Shown here: piece by piece, positions 1 through 7,091 of the stretch
How the letters are laid out: each line of letters opens with the position of its first letter
Position numbering within the stretch: position 1 is the stretch's first letter
DNA from: Sedimenticola sp.
GTDB taxonomy: Bacteria > Pseudomonadota > Gammaproteobacteria > Chromatiales > Chromatiaceae
Reading direction: 5' to 3'
DNA: 11,814 nucleotides
Assembly: GCA_027023915.1 (NCBI GenBank)
Contig: JALVUB010000035.1
Coordinates: forward strand, 1-11,814
Made by a program: the position numbers and the translations under genes
The notes under the pieces: generated by a model
What the model was told of the DNA's origin: nothing
The model's input: only the letters and a program-made list of their open reading frames with translations
Database searches by the model: none

Positions 1-393
1 CCGGCCCGTTTCCTCGCGGCCCTCGATCTGCTGGTGCTCTCTTCGGACAGCAAGGAGGGGGTGCCGCAATCGGTGATGCAGGGGCTGCTGATGGGGCTGC
101 CGGTGGTGGCCACCGACGCCGGCAGCACCGCCGATCTCCTCCAGGAGGAAAACATGCTGCTGGTGCCCGCCGGCGACGCGGAGGCCCTGCGCCAGGCGAT
201 GGAGCAGGTCGTGACCGACGACGCCTTGCGTCAACGGCTTCGCCAGTGGGCGCGCGCCTCTGCCCTCGAGTGTTGCACCACCGAGGCGATGGTGACGCGC
301 ATCCTGAATATTTATGCGCGGGTTACTGGCGAGGCTCCAGCCCAGCCACCACCCGATCCCAATCCACCTCCACGCCGCAACAACGGGCGGTGA
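1..393 (+). CDS. Glycosyltransferase family 4, C-terminal fragment (5' end outside window)
   Basis: Open from the first base in frame 1 and ending at TGA 391-393, so about 130 C-terminal residues are visible. The segment carries the C-terminal half-site typical of GT-B retaining glycosyltransferases: a Leu/Val-rich strand followed by SSDSKEGVPQSVMQGL, then GLPVVATDAGS. This matches the E-x7-E/Q nucleotide-sugar-binding motif (E19 and Q27 of the visible part). A helix-rich tail follows, then a Pro/Asn/Arg-rich end. By family it transfers a sugar from a nucleotide donor, most likely in LPS-core or other surface glycan synthesis, given the heptosyltransferase and WaaG-like genes nearby, which lie on the opposite strand. 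The last 71 bases overlap the 3' end of the Uma2 gene on the minus strand, so the Pro-rich tail (about residues 110-130) may not be native. Acceptor and exact family are unknown. Confidence 0.8.
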   Translation, partial: PARFLAALDLLVLSSDSKEGVPQSVMQGLLMGLPVVATDAGSTADLLQEENMLLVPAGDAEALRQAMEQVVTDDALRQRLRQWARASALECCTTEAMVTRILNIYARVTGEAPAQPPPDPNPPPRRNNGR

Positions 394-919
394 CGCGACC
401 GTTCATTTCGTGGATCTCGGGACGGCCATAGCGGCCTTCCTCCAGGCGGTAGACGGTGACCACCCGGTCGGTGGGATGGGCCAGCCAGTATTCCTTCACC
501 CCGTGCCGCTCGTAGAGGGCCAGTTTTCGGATCTGGTCGTGGGCGGCGGTGCTGGGGGAGAGCACCTCGACGATCCAGTCAGGGGCGCCCCGGCAACCCC
601 GCTCATCGAGCTTGGCGGGATCGCACACCACCACCAGGTCCGGCTGCACCACGTTGACGATGGCTTCGTCCGCTTCGTCATGGTCGGGGAGGCGCACATC
701 GAAAGGGGCGATGTTCACTTCGCAGCCGCTCTGTTCCAGGGCCTGGGCGATCTCGCGGAACAGTTCTCCCAGCAGCCGTTGATGAGAGCGGGAGGGGGCG
801 GGCGTCATGGCATAGGCAACGCCGTCGATCAATTCGTAGCGTTCACCCAGCGGCCACTCCGGCCAGGTCAGATACTCACCGTAGGTGTGGCGCCGGTTGT
901 CCTTGACGGCCAACGGCAT
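323..919 (-). CDS. Uma2 family endonuclease-like protein (DUF820)
   Basis: Encodes 198 residues, the usual Uma2 size. The start at 919 is chosen over an in-frame ATG at 949 because a strong Shine-Dalgarno (AAAAGGAG, plus-strand 926-933) sits 6 nt upstream. Family hallmarks are visible: an N-terminal ERYELIDG box (residues 26-33), a central QPDLVVV (92-98), then DWIVEVLSPST (114-124) and a later K132. Together these give the D, E-V and K pattern of the PD-(D/E)XK nuclease fold. Uma2 proteins are widespread, often multicopy and mostly uncharacterised; nuclease activity is inferred from fold. The gene lies 48 bp downstream of the WaaG-like gene in the same orientation but has its own strong ribosome-binding site. 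It may be an independent accessory gene rather than part of LPS synthesis. Its 3' end overlaps the glycosyltransferase at the window edge in antisense. Confidence 0.85.
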   Translation of the reverse strand: MPLAVKDNRRHTYGEYLTWPEWPLGERYELIDGVAYAMTPAPSRSHQRLLGELFREIAQALEQSGCEVNIAPFDVRLPDHDEADEAIVNVVQPDLVVVCDPAKLDERGCRGAPDWIVEVLSPSTAAHDQIRKLALYERHGVKEYWLAHPTDRVVTVYRLEEGRYGRPEIHEMNGRVTARCCGVEVDWDRVVAGLEPRQ

Positions 920-925
920 GACTTG

Positions 926-933
926 CTCCTTTT
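926..933 (-). promoter_or_regulatory. Shine-Dalgarno of the Uma2 gene
   Basis: Reads AAAAGGAG on the minus strand, 6 nt before the ATG at 919-917. It settles the start codon against the longer in-frame alternative at 949, which has no comparable site. Confidence 0.75.
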
Positions 934-967
934 CGGCCAGCTTTCTCATGAGGAGATGTCGTCAAGT

Positions 968-2119
968 CTAGCGTCGGGAATGAGAGGCGTCCATCTCTTC
1001 CAGAAGCCGTCGATAGAGTTCGCGTAACGCCCGCTGCATCGCCTCCAAAGTAAAAGGTTCTACGGTGGCGCGGGCCGCCTCGCCCATGGTCCGGGCGCGG
1101 AGCGGGTCCGACAGCGCTTCGATGGCCCGGGCCAGCCGGTCGATGTCGAGGGCGTCGCAGGTGAAGCCGTTGCGGCCCTCTTCGATGATCTCGCGGGTGC
1201 CGGCCTGGCGGCTGACGATCACCGGCAGGCCGCTGGCCATGGCTTCCAGGGTGGCGTTGGGGAAGGGATCGTAGAGGGTGGGCAGGATCAGGGCGTCGGC
1301 GGCGCCATAGGCGGGCGCCACCTCCTCCAGGGTGCCAAGAAAGTGGACCCGGCCGTCCAGCGCCAGCCGTCGAGCCAGCCGCCGGTAGCGCGCCAGGTGC
1401 TTGTCGTTGCCGACGACCGCCAGGTGGGCGGCGCTGCCGCTTCGCGCCAGGGCCTTCAGGGCGGCGGCCAGCCCCTTGCGCTCGAAGCCGGAGCCGACGA
1501 AGAGCAACAGAGGTCGCCCTTTCGGCAGGCCGTGGGCATCGCGAAAGGCGTCGCGCCCGCCGCGCAATCGGGGATGGAAGCGGTCGGTGTCCACCCCGTT
1601 GTAGATCACGTGGACGCGGGCGGGATCGGTGGTGAAGCGGGCCAGGATCTCTTCCTTCACCATGCGTGAATTGCAGATCACCGCGCGCAGGCCGGGCGAC
1701 TGGAAAAGCGCGCGTTCGGTGCGCAGAAGATAGCGGTGGTAGGGGTTGGCGCGCATGGCGGCGGCGCGCCAGGCCGGCAGCACCCGCGCGCGCTGTTCCA
1801 GCCAGACGGCATGGACCCCGTCGCCCGCGCGGTACACCTGGGCGCAGGGGATGCGCTCGTGGGACTGCACCAGGTCGAAGCCGCCGCGGGCGGCGGCGCG
1901 GCAGGCGCAGCGGGCGAAGCTACGGTCGCGCCACAGGCGGCCGATATAGAACGGGTTGCAGCGCAACAGCCAGGCGCGCCCGTCTTCCTGCCAACTGCGG
2001 GCGATGACGGTCAGCTCCACGGTCTCGTCGCCCAGAGCGTCGATCACCCGGCTGACGAAGCGCTCGGCGCCGCCGTCGGGGCGGTAGCGCTGGCGCACCA
2101 GGGCGAGACGCAGGGTCAT
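968..2119 (-). CDS. waaG: WaaG-like LPS core glycosyltransferase (GT4)
   Basis: Encodes 383 residues, close to the roughly 370 of WaaG/RfaG. The N-terminal half has the acceptor-side loop RPDGGAER (residues 13-20). The linker carries VICNSRMVKEEI and VIYNGVDTDRF (171-181), the usual GT4 signature. The C-terminal donor domain has LLLFVGSGFERKG (204-216) and YDPFPNATLEAMASGLPV (283-300), in which D284 and E292 take the E-x7-E positions. Family knowledge: WaaG adds the first glucose to heptose II of the inner core from UDP-glucose at the cytoplasmic face of the inner membrane. The exact sugar here is inferred. Its ATG overlaps the stop of the heptosyltransferase by 4 bases (ATGA), indicating translational coupling. 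The frame stays open far upstream, but that extension only shadows the heptosyltransferase. Confidence 0.85.
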   Translation of the reverse strand: MTLRLALVRQRYRPDGGAERFVSRVIDALGDETVELTVIARSWQEDGRAWLLRCNPFYIGRLWRDRSFARCACRAAARGGFDLVQSHERIPCAQVYRAGDGVHAVWLEQRARVLPAWRAAAMRANPYHRYLLRTERALFQSPGLRAVICNSRMVKEEILARFTTDPARVHVIYNGVDTDRFHPRLRGGRDAFRDAHGLPKGRPLLLFVGSGFERKGLAAALKALARSGSAAHLAVVGNDKHLARYRRLARRLALDGRVHFLGTLEEVAPAYGAADALILPTLYDPFPNATLEAMASGLPVIVSRQAGTREIIEEGRNGFTCDALDIDRLARAIEALSDPLRARTMGEAARATVEPFTLEAMQRALRELYRRLLEEMDASHSRR

Positions 2120-3186
2120 CCGCCCATGAGCTCCTGCACGGCGGTCAGCACCGCCTCGGCCTCGATCCTTTCCAGGCAGTCGCTCACCTTGCCGCCGGCG
2201 CAGCCGTCCATGCCGCAGGGCCGGCAGGGAACAGGATGGGTGAGCACCCGGCAGGGAACCTGCCACGGGCCCCACTCGGCGTCGCCGCTGGGCCCGAAGA
2301 GGGCCACCGTGGGGGTGCCCATGGCGGCGGCGATGTGCATGGGAAGCGAGTCCATGCCGACGAAACAGCCCGCGCGGGCGGTGAGGGCCGCCAGGCTCTT
2401 CACACCGAGCCGGCCGGAGAGGTCCACCACCGGCCGCTCCAGGGGGGCCAGGATCTGTTCCACCCGCTCCAGCTCGGCCTTCTCGGGCGCGGCGGTGACC
2501 ACCACGGGGATCTCCCGCTGCTGCAGCGCCTGGATGAAGCGGCTGCACTGGGCGATGTTCCAGCACTTGAAGAGCCAGCGCGAGGTGGGATGGAAGAGGA
2601 CGAAGGGGCGCTCGCCGAGGCCTGCCCCGGCCAGCAGCCGGGAGGCCTCTTCCTCGGCCTCCCGGCCGGGCACCAGCACCAGCTTGCGTTCGTCGGGCGT
2701 GGGGTGGATGCCGAGGCAGCGCAGGGCGTCGAGGTGTTTCTCCACCGTGTGGCGCAGGCGGGCCGGCTGGGGATAGTGGTGGGTGAAACTGCCTTGCCAG
2801 AGGCGGGAACCGGCACGCCTGGGCCAGGCGGGGGTCACCGCCAGCCGGGGCCTGAGGGCCCGCGCCAGGCGGGCGCCGCGCCAGTGCTCGGTGAGGTGGA
2901 TCACCAGGTCGTAGCCCACTTGGCGCAGGTCGGCCAGCAGCGCCCGCTCCTGTTGCCAGCGCGCCCGCCACGGCAATTTGCGCCACTGCCGTCCCACCCG
3001 GTGGATGCGGTGGACGTGGGGATGGCCTTCCAGCAGGGGGGCGGTGTCGTCGTAGACCAGGGCGTCGGCCCGCACCCCCGGGAGGTGGTTGGCCAGCACG
3101 GTGAAGAGCGGCGAGGTGAGGAGCACATCGCCATGGTGGCGCAGCTTGATGATCAGGACGCGGCGGATGGAGTCGAGCTCAGGCAT
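2116..3186 (-). CDS. waaQ: LPS heptosyltransferase, WaaQ/RfaQ type (GT9)
   Basis: Encodes 356 residues. The N-terminus IRRVLIIKLRHHGDVLLTSPL (from residue 7) is the classic GT9 heptosyltransferase opening, with the HHGDxLLT form typical of heptosyltransferase III. Further motifs are FVLFHPTSRW, the DLSGRLGVKSLAALTARA segment and CFVGMDSLPMHIAAAMGTP, which contain the ADP-heptose-binding residues. A Cys cluster (PCRPCGMDGCAGG) lies near the C-terminus. By family it transfers heptose to the LPS inner core from ADP-L-glycero-D-manno-heptose. It sits 51 bp after mnmG and overlaps the WaaG-like gene by 4 bases. The frame is open back to a GTG at 3237, but the extra 17 residues run through a REP palindrome, so the ATG at 3186 is preferred. 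No good Shine-Dalgarno precedes either start, leaving the start uncertain. Confidence 0.87.
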   Translation of the reverse strand: MPELDSIRRVLIIKLRHHGDVLLTSPLFTVLANHLPGVRADALVYDDTAPLLEGHPHVHRIHRVGRQWRKLPWRARWQQERALLADLRQVGYDLVIHLTEHWRGARLARALRPRLAVTPAWPRRAGSRLWQGSFTHHYPQPARLRHTVEKHLDALRCLGIHPTPDERKLVLVPGREAEEEASRLLAGAGLGERPFVLFHPTSRWLFKCWNIAQCSRFIQALQQREIPVVVTAAPEKAELERVEQILAPLERPVVDLSGRLGVKSLAALTARAGCFVGMDSLPMHIAAAMGTPTVALFGPSGDAEWGPWQVPCRVLTHPVPCRPCGMDGCAGGKVSDCLERIEAEAVLTAVQELMGG

Positions 3187-3191
3187 GGATT

Positions 3192-3216
3192 GGTGTCGGG
3201 CTGAAGCCCGACCTAC
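3192..3216 (-). repeat. REP-type palindrome between mnmG and waaQ
   Basis: The core GTCGGGCTGAAGCCCGAC (plus strand 3195-3212) is an inverted repeat with 8-bp arms and a 2-base centre. On the minus strand it is preceded directly by GTAG (3216-3213), the head tetranucleotide described for REP sequences recognised by RAYT proteins. The same 21 bases (3192-3212) recur exactly at 11794-11814. It ends 5 nt before the preferred waaQ ATG, so in the transcript a stable hairpin would lie at the ribosome-binding position. Confidence 0.8.
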
Positions 3217-3237
3217 GGTGGAAGAGGCGAGCTGCAC

Positions 3238-5115
3238 TCACGCGCTTTTCCTGCGCTTGAGGTGCACCAGCAGCAGCGACACCGCCGCCGGGGTGACGCC
3301 GGGGATGCGCGCCGCCTGGCCCAGGGTGGCGGGGCGGACGCGGGCGAGTTTCTCGCGCACCTCGGCGGACAAGCCTTTCACCTGGTCGTAGTCCAGCTCC
3401 TCGGGCAGGGCCACCGCCTCGGCCTGGCGCGCCTTCTCCACCTCGTCGCGCTGGCGCTCGATGTAGCCGGCGTACTTGGCCTGGATCTCCACCTGCTCGG
3501 CCACCTTGGGGTCGGCCACGCCGGGGCCGACGCCCGGCAGGGAGACCAGCGCCGCATAGCTCACCTGGGGCCGGGTGAGCAGTTCGCTGGCGCGGGTCTC
3601 GCGCCGCAGGCGGTCGCCCAGCACCCGCTGCTCCTCTTCTTCCGGCAGTTGGCCGGGACGGATCACCAGCGTCCGCAGCCGCGCCTGCTCGCGCTCGATG
3701 GCCTCGCGCTTCTCACAGAAGGCGCGCCAGCGGGTGTCGTCCACCAGCCCCAGCTTGCGCCCCTTCTCGGTGAGGCGCAGGTCGGCGTTGTCCTCGCGCA
3801 GCAGAAGGCGGTGCTCGGCGCGGGAGGTGAACATGCGGTAGGGCTCGGCGGTGCCGCGGGTCACCAGGTCGTCCACCAGCACGCCGAGGTAGGCCTGGTC
3901 GCGGCGCGGGCACCAGGGGGCCTCGCCGCACACCTTCAGCACCGCGTTGCAGCCGGCCAGCAGCCCCTGGGCGGCGGCCTCCTCGTAGCCGGTGGTGCCG
4001 TTGATCTGGCCGGCGAAGAAGAGGTTTTCGAGGTGCCTGGTCTCCAGCGAGGGGCGCAGGTCGCGCGGATCGAAGAAGTCGTACTCGATGGCGTAGCCGG
4101 GACGGGTGATGCGGGCGTTCTCGAAGCCGGGCATGGAGCGCACCAGTTCCCACTGCACGTCGAAGGGCAGGGAGGTGGAGATGCCGTTGGGGTAGAGCTC
4201 GTTGCTGGTGAGCCCCTCCGGCTCGATGAAGACCTGGTGGGAATCGCGGTCGGCGAAGCGCACCACCTTGTCCTCGATGGAGGGACAGTAGCGCGGCCCC
4301 ACCCCCTCGATGACGCCGGCATAGAGGGGCGAGCGCGACAGTCCGGCGCGGATGATCTCGTGGGTGCGCCCGGTGGTGCGGGTGATGTGGCAGCTCACCT
4401 GCCCGGGGTGCTCCTCGGGCCGCCCCAGGTAGGAGAAGACCGGCGTCGGCCGGTCGCCCGGCTGCTCCTCCAGGCGGGAGAAGTCCACGCTGCGCTTGTC
4501 GATGCGGGGCGGGGTGCCGGTCTTGAGCCGCTCCACGCGGAAGGGCAGCTCGCGCAGCCGCCGCGCCAGGGCGTTGGCGGGGGGGTCGCCGGCGCGCCCC
4601 CCCTCGTAGTTCTCCAGGCCGATGTGGATGCGCCCGCCGAGGAAGGTGCCCACGGTGAGCACCACCGCCTCGGCGCGGAACTTCAGCCCCATGGCGGTAA
4701 CCACCCCCACCACCCGGTCGCCCTCCACCAGCAGGTCGTCCACCGCCTGCTGGAAGAGATCGAGGTTGGGCTGGTTCTCGAGGGCGTGGCGCACCGCCGC
4801 CTTGTAGAGCTGGCGGTCGGCCTGGGCGCGGGTGGCGCGCACCGCCGGCCCTTTGCGCGCGTTGAGGATGCGGAACTGGATGCCGGCGCGGTCGGCGGCG
4901 TGGGCCATGAGGCCGCCCAGGGCGTCGATCTCCTTCACCAGGTGGCCCTTGCCGATGCCGCCGATGGCGGGGTTGCAGCTCATGGCGCCCAGGGTGTCGA
5001 TGTTGTGGGTGAGCAGCAGGGTGCGCGCGCCCATGCGTGCCGCCGCCAGCGCCGCCTCGGTGCCGGCATGGCCGCCGCCGACCACGAGGACCTGATAGTG
5101 AACCGGATGGAACAT
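3238..5115 (-). CDS. mnmG: tRNA uridine-5-carboxymethylaminomethyl modification enzyme MnmG (GidA)
   Basis: Encodes 625 residues, against about 629 in E. coli. MnmG with MnmE forms the FAD-, GTP- and folate-dependent complex that installs the 5-aminomethyl-type modification at wobble U34 of certain tRNAs in the cytoplasm. The N-terminal FAD Rossmann motif VVGGGHAGTEAA (residues 11-22) is followed by the first family signature, SCNPAIGGIGKGHLVKEIDA. Later come KTGTPPRID, the GQINGTTGYEEAAAQGL region that closes the FAD site, and FTSRAEHRLLLREDNADLRL. The C-terminal tRNA- and MnmE-binding helical part contains YAGYIERQ and LPGVGP/IPGVTPAA. The start aligns with the usual MF-x-P opening. Divergent from rpiA by 62 bp. 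It is followed by LPS genes rather than rsmG, the partner seen in many proteobacteria. Confidence 0.98.
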   Translation of the reverse strand: MFHPVHYQVLVVGGGHAGTEAALAAARMGARTLLLTHNIDTLGAMSCNPAIGGIGKGHLVKEIDALGGLMAHAADRAGIQFRILNARKGPAVRATRAQADRQLYKAAVRHALENQPNLDLFQQAVDDLLVEGDRVVGVVTAMGLKFRAEAVVLTVGTFLGGRIHIGLENYEGGRAGDPPANALARRLRELPFRVERLKTGTPPRIDKRSVDFSRLEEQPGDRPTPVFSYLGRPEEHPGQVSCHITRTTGRTHEIIRAGLSRSPLYAGVIEGVGPRYCPSIEDKVVRFADRDSHQVFIEPEGLTSNELYPNGISTSLPFDVQWELVRSMPGFENARITRPGYAIEYDFFDPRDLRPSLETRHLENLFFAGQINGTTGYEEAAAQGLLAGCNAVLKVCGEAPWCPRRDQAYLGVLVDDLVTRGTAEPYRMFTSRAEHRLLLREDNADLRLTEKGRKLGLVDDTRWRAFCEKREAIEREQARLRTLVIRPGQLPEEEEQRVLGDRLRRETRASELLTRPQVSYAALVSLPGVGPGVADPKVAEQVEIQAKYAGYIERQRDEVEKARQAEAVALPEELDYDQVKGLSAEVREKLARVRPATLGQAARIPGVTPAAVSLLLVHLKRRKSA

Positions 5116-5177
5116 CCTGTTATTTTAGCCTGTTATCATTGGCAAGATAATTTTCAAGTTGTAGGGAGATACAAGAC
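5116..5177. promoter_or_regulatory. Divergent promoter region of mnmG and rpiA
   Basis: This is a short, AT-rich 62-bp spacer between two divergent housekeeping genes. On + a GATAAT -10-like box lies at 5146-5151, with only a poor -35 candidate (TTTTAG, 5123-5128, 17-bp spacing). On - a TAAAAT box is present but lies too near the mnmG ATG for a normal leader. A small dyad TTATC-N8-GATAA covers 5133-5150. rpiA has an AGGGAG element 9 nt before its ATG. Promoter positions are tentative. Confidence 0.35.
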
Positions 5178-5837
5178 ATGAACGCGGAACAACTCAAGCG
5201 CCAGGCGGCCGAGGCCGCGCTGGAATATCTGCCCGAAGGAGGGGTGCTGGGCATCGGAACCGGCTCCACCGTCAACCACTTCATCGAGCTGCTGGCCGAT
5301 GTAAAGGGACGCTACGAGGGCGCTGTCTCCAGCTCCGAGGCCTCCACCGAGCGGCTGAAAAAGATCGGTATCCCGGTATTCGATCTCAACGCTGTGGGCG
5401 ATCTGGAAATTTATGTGGATGGCGCCGACGAGTCCAACCACTACCTCCACCTTATCAAGGGGGGTGGCGGCGCGCTCACGAGAGAGAAGATAATCGCCGC
5501 CGCGAGCAAAAAATTTGTATGTATCGCCGACGAGTCCAAGTTGGTTGACGTGCTGGGCAAGTTTCCCCTGCCAATTGAGGTGATTCCCATGGCGCGCAGC
5601 TATGTGGCAAGACAGCTTGTAAAACTTGGGGGTGATCCCGTTTGGCGGGAGGGCTTCATTACCGACAATGGCAACGTCATTCTCGATGTGCATAATCTGG
5701 AGATCACCGAGCCGGTCAAGCTGGAGACCGAACTCAATCAGATCGCCGGCGTCGTCACCGTTGGCATCTTCGGCCACCGCCCCGCCGACGTTCTCATTCT
5801 CGGCACCCCCGAAGGCCCCCGCACTATCATCCCCTGA
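5178..5837 (+). CDS. rpiA: Ribose-5-phosphate isomerase A
   Basis: Encodes 219 residues, the same length as E. coli RpiA. The enzyme interconverts ribose 5-phosphate and ribulose 5-phosphate in the non-oxidative pentose phosphate pathway. The phosphate-binding loop GTGST (residues 27-31), SSEAST (52-57) and DGADE (81-85) are in place, as are K94 in IKGGGGAL and E103 in TREK. These correspond to the D81, D84, K94 and E103 catalytic set of the E. coli enzyme, so it should be active. The ATG at 5178 has an AGGGAG Shine-Dalgarno 9 nt upstream. It is divergent from mnmG. A perfect hairpin follows 12 bases after the stop and precedes the DUF3108-like gene on the same strand, so the two may be partly co-transcribed. 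Confidence 0.98.
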   Translation: MNAEQLKRQAAEAALEYLPEGGVLGIGTGSTVNHFIELLADVKGRYEGAVSSSEASTERLKKIGIPVFDLNAVGDLEIYVDGADESNHYLHLIKGGGGALTREKIIAAASKKFVCIADESKLVDVLGKFPLPIEVIPMARSYVARQLVKLGGDPVWREGFITDNGNVILDVHNLEITEPVKLETELNQIAGVVTVGIFGHRPADVLILGTPEGPRTIIP

Positions 5838-5849
5838 CTTACTTATCAC

Positions 5850-5870
5850 CCCTCTCCCTCCGGGAGAGGG
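5850..5870 (+). terminator. Perfect hairpin after rpiA (attenuator/terminator or extragenic palindrome)
   Basis: CCCTCTCCC (5850-5858) and GGGAGAGGG (5862-5870) form a perfect 9-bp stem around TCC. The downstream bases CAATAAAAC lack a T-tract, so a Rho-independent terminator is doubtful. It could act as an mRNA-stabilising 3' hairpin or be a dispersed extragenic palindrome. Confidence 0.45.
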
Positions 5871-5886
5871 CAATAAAACTTCAATA

Positions 5887-6846
5887 ATGGAAAAAACAAA
5901 ATCCACCCTCTTTCTGCCGGCAGCGGCATTGCTGCTGTGGAGTTTTCTGCTCCCTTCGTTGCATGCCGGAGAGATGTTTCATTTCGAGGCCGGCTACCGG
6001 GGACTCTTCTCGGCAATGCAAACCGTGCGCATCGCCGACGTTCGATTGTGGGTTGGCAAAATAGATTCGCATGGTCGGCGCGCGGCCCAGTTGACCGTTA
6101 CCAGCGCCCCCTATGGCGTGGTTGAAAACCTTTACCCGTTTCGACTGTGCGCCAAAACCCTTTTTGCCACCCGGCAGGAACAACCCCGCAGAACCTTGAT
6201 CTATGGTATCGAAAATCAGTCGGCCGATGAGTTGGAAGAACAGCTGCTGTGGCTCCATTGGGAAAAACATCAAATAAAACGATTGCAACGAAAGCTGGAC
6301 CACTTTTACGCCACGACCTTGCATGCAGCGATCACACGACTGTCCGATACGAAATCCCTGCTACGGTCGTTGGAACAAGGAAAAGCGCTGGATCTGCCTG
6401 TCAGGGAAACATTTCCACTGCCACGACAGACGGTATTGGACCGTCTGTCCCTATTCCTTTTGTTGCGGCAATTAGAATGGAAACCGGGCGACCGGCGAGA
6501 TTTTCCGGTCGCCGTCGATGATGAACTGGTACGCTACCAGCTCAGGTTCATTCGCCGCGAAAGGATAACGGTTGACAGCACCACAAGCCTGGCGCGACGC
6601 ATCGAGATGACCGAATTGGATGAGGGGGGCAAGGCGGGACACGTGGTCACCTTCTGGATTGGCGACAAGGCGCCTTATCTGCCGTTGAAAGGACACAGCG
6701 CCCATCCCCTTGGGGATTTCGTGATCCGGCTTATCGATTGGAAAACCGTGGACGATACCGAACCGGCAGGTTGCAGCGCGCCAGGCTTTGCCTTTTTGCC
6801 AAAGAGCCCATCCTCGTCCAATGAAGGGGACAACTGGCTTTTCTGA
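5887..6846 (+). CDS. Secreted/periplasmic DUF3108-like protein
   Basis: Encodes 319 residues. The N-terminus is a textbook Sec signal peptide: K-containing start, the hydrophobic stretch LFLPAAALLLWSFLLP, and cleavage probably after LHA (residue 27). The mature protein opens with FHFEAGYRGLFSA. Its C-terminal half has LDRLSLFLLLRQL, WKPGDRRDFPVAVDDE, RERITV and YLPLKGHSAHPLGDFVIRLID, in the order typical of DUF3108 proteins: a short helical segment, a 'PGD..F' turn and final beta strands. DUF3108 proteins are exported and poorly characterised, so no function is claimed. The ATG at 5887 is chosen because it gives the signal peptide; no convincing Shine-Dalgarno precedes it, and the frame is open upstream into the rpiA region. 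Base composition is lower in GC than in the mnmG block. Confidence 0.65.
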   Translation: MEKTKSTLFLPAAALLLWSFLLPSLHAGEMFHFEAGYRGLFSAMQTVRIADVRLWVGKIDSHGRRAAQLTVTSAPYGVVENLYPFRLCAKTLFATRQEQPRRTLIYGIENQSADELEEQLLWLHWEKHQIKRLQRKLDHFYATTLHAAITRLSDTKSLLRSLEQGKALDLPVRETFPLPRQTVLDRLSLFLLLRQLEWKPGDRRDFPVAVDDELVRYQLRFIRRERITVDSTTSLARRIEMTELDEGGKAGHVVTFWIGDKAPYLPLKGHSAHPLGDFVIRLIDWKTVDDTEPAGCSAPGFAFLPKSPSSSNEGDNWLF

Positions 6847-7085
6847 TTCGAAAGGGATACAAATACACATCCGCGCCATGGCGCGCATGAAAAAAAGAAC
6901 GCAAAAGGCAAGACCTGATCCCCTCCAACCATTCATTGCTCTCTTCCCCCATCGGCCCGTTCAGGAAGCGCTGATAAAAGCCTTCCATGGCTTTATCAGT
7001 GCTCGCCGCGCCATAAACGCGGTTTGCGGCTTGCTCCAAAATCAGTGGCTTGTGGTCACGGGGTCGGTCACGGAGTCACGGTCAC
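6847..7085. other. Non-coding stretch with palindromes and repeat remnants
   Basis: No convincing gene is present; short open frames on both strands lack start signals and family resemblance. It contains a 14-bp palindrome CGCGCCATGGCGCG (6872-6885) and a variant copy of the RAYT end repeat (AAGACCTGATCCCC, 6910-6923, one base inserted). It also has a long imperfect hairpin (6967-7003) and the tandem 12-mers starting at 7054. It reads like debris left at the edge of the RAYT element. Confidence 0.6.
6967..7003. repeat. Long imperfect inverted repeat (hairpin)
   Basis: The left arm AGCGCTGATAAAAGCC and right arm GGCTTTATCAGTGCT pair over about 15 bases. There is one bulged A and one G-T wobble, and the loop TTCCAT lies between the arms. 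It lies in the non-coding stretch before the RAYT element. It lacks a following T-tract on either strand, so it is not an obvious terminator. Confidence 0.65.
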
Positions 7086-7091
7086 GGGGTC
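7054..7091 (+). repeat. Three tandem 12-bp repeats at the RAYT element edge
   Basis: GGTCACGGGGTC occurs at 7054-7065 and 7080-7091, with a one-mismatch copy GGTCACGGAGTC at 7066-7077; copies two and three are 2 bases apart. The third copy runs into the left inverted repeat of the RAYT element, sharing GGGGTC. Confidence 0.8.

Noticed and set aside
314..1027. 237-codon open frame on + across the Uma2 gene
   Set aside because: It is antisense to Uma2, which has a strong ribosome-binding site and recognisable motifs.
1736..2776. 346-codon open frame on + opposite the LPS genes
   Set aside because: It is the antisense of two recognised glycosyltransferases and has no family resemblance.
2120..2986. 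Long upstream extension of the WaaG-like reading frame
   Set aside because: It is an out-of-frame shadow of the heptosyltransferase, extremely Pro/Arg/Gly-rich, and the ATGA overlap at 2116-2119 gives a natural start.
3262..5181. 639-codon open frame on + opposite mnmG
   Set aside because: It is antisense to a clearly conserved gene, with low-complexity His/Gly/Ala/Leu composition typical of GC-rich shadow frames.
5850..5870. Confident Rho-independent terminator after rpiA
   Set aside because: The stem is perfect but no T-tract follows, so it is kept only as a low-confidence hairpin.
5626..5886. N-terminal extension of the DUF3108-like gene into rpiA
   Set aside because: It overlaps rpiA in another frame, reads through the hairpin, and would bury the signal peptide.
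6731..7039. Small open frames on both strands in the 6847-7085 gap
   Set aside because: They overlap the DUF3108-like gene or repeats and show no start signal or recognisable motif.
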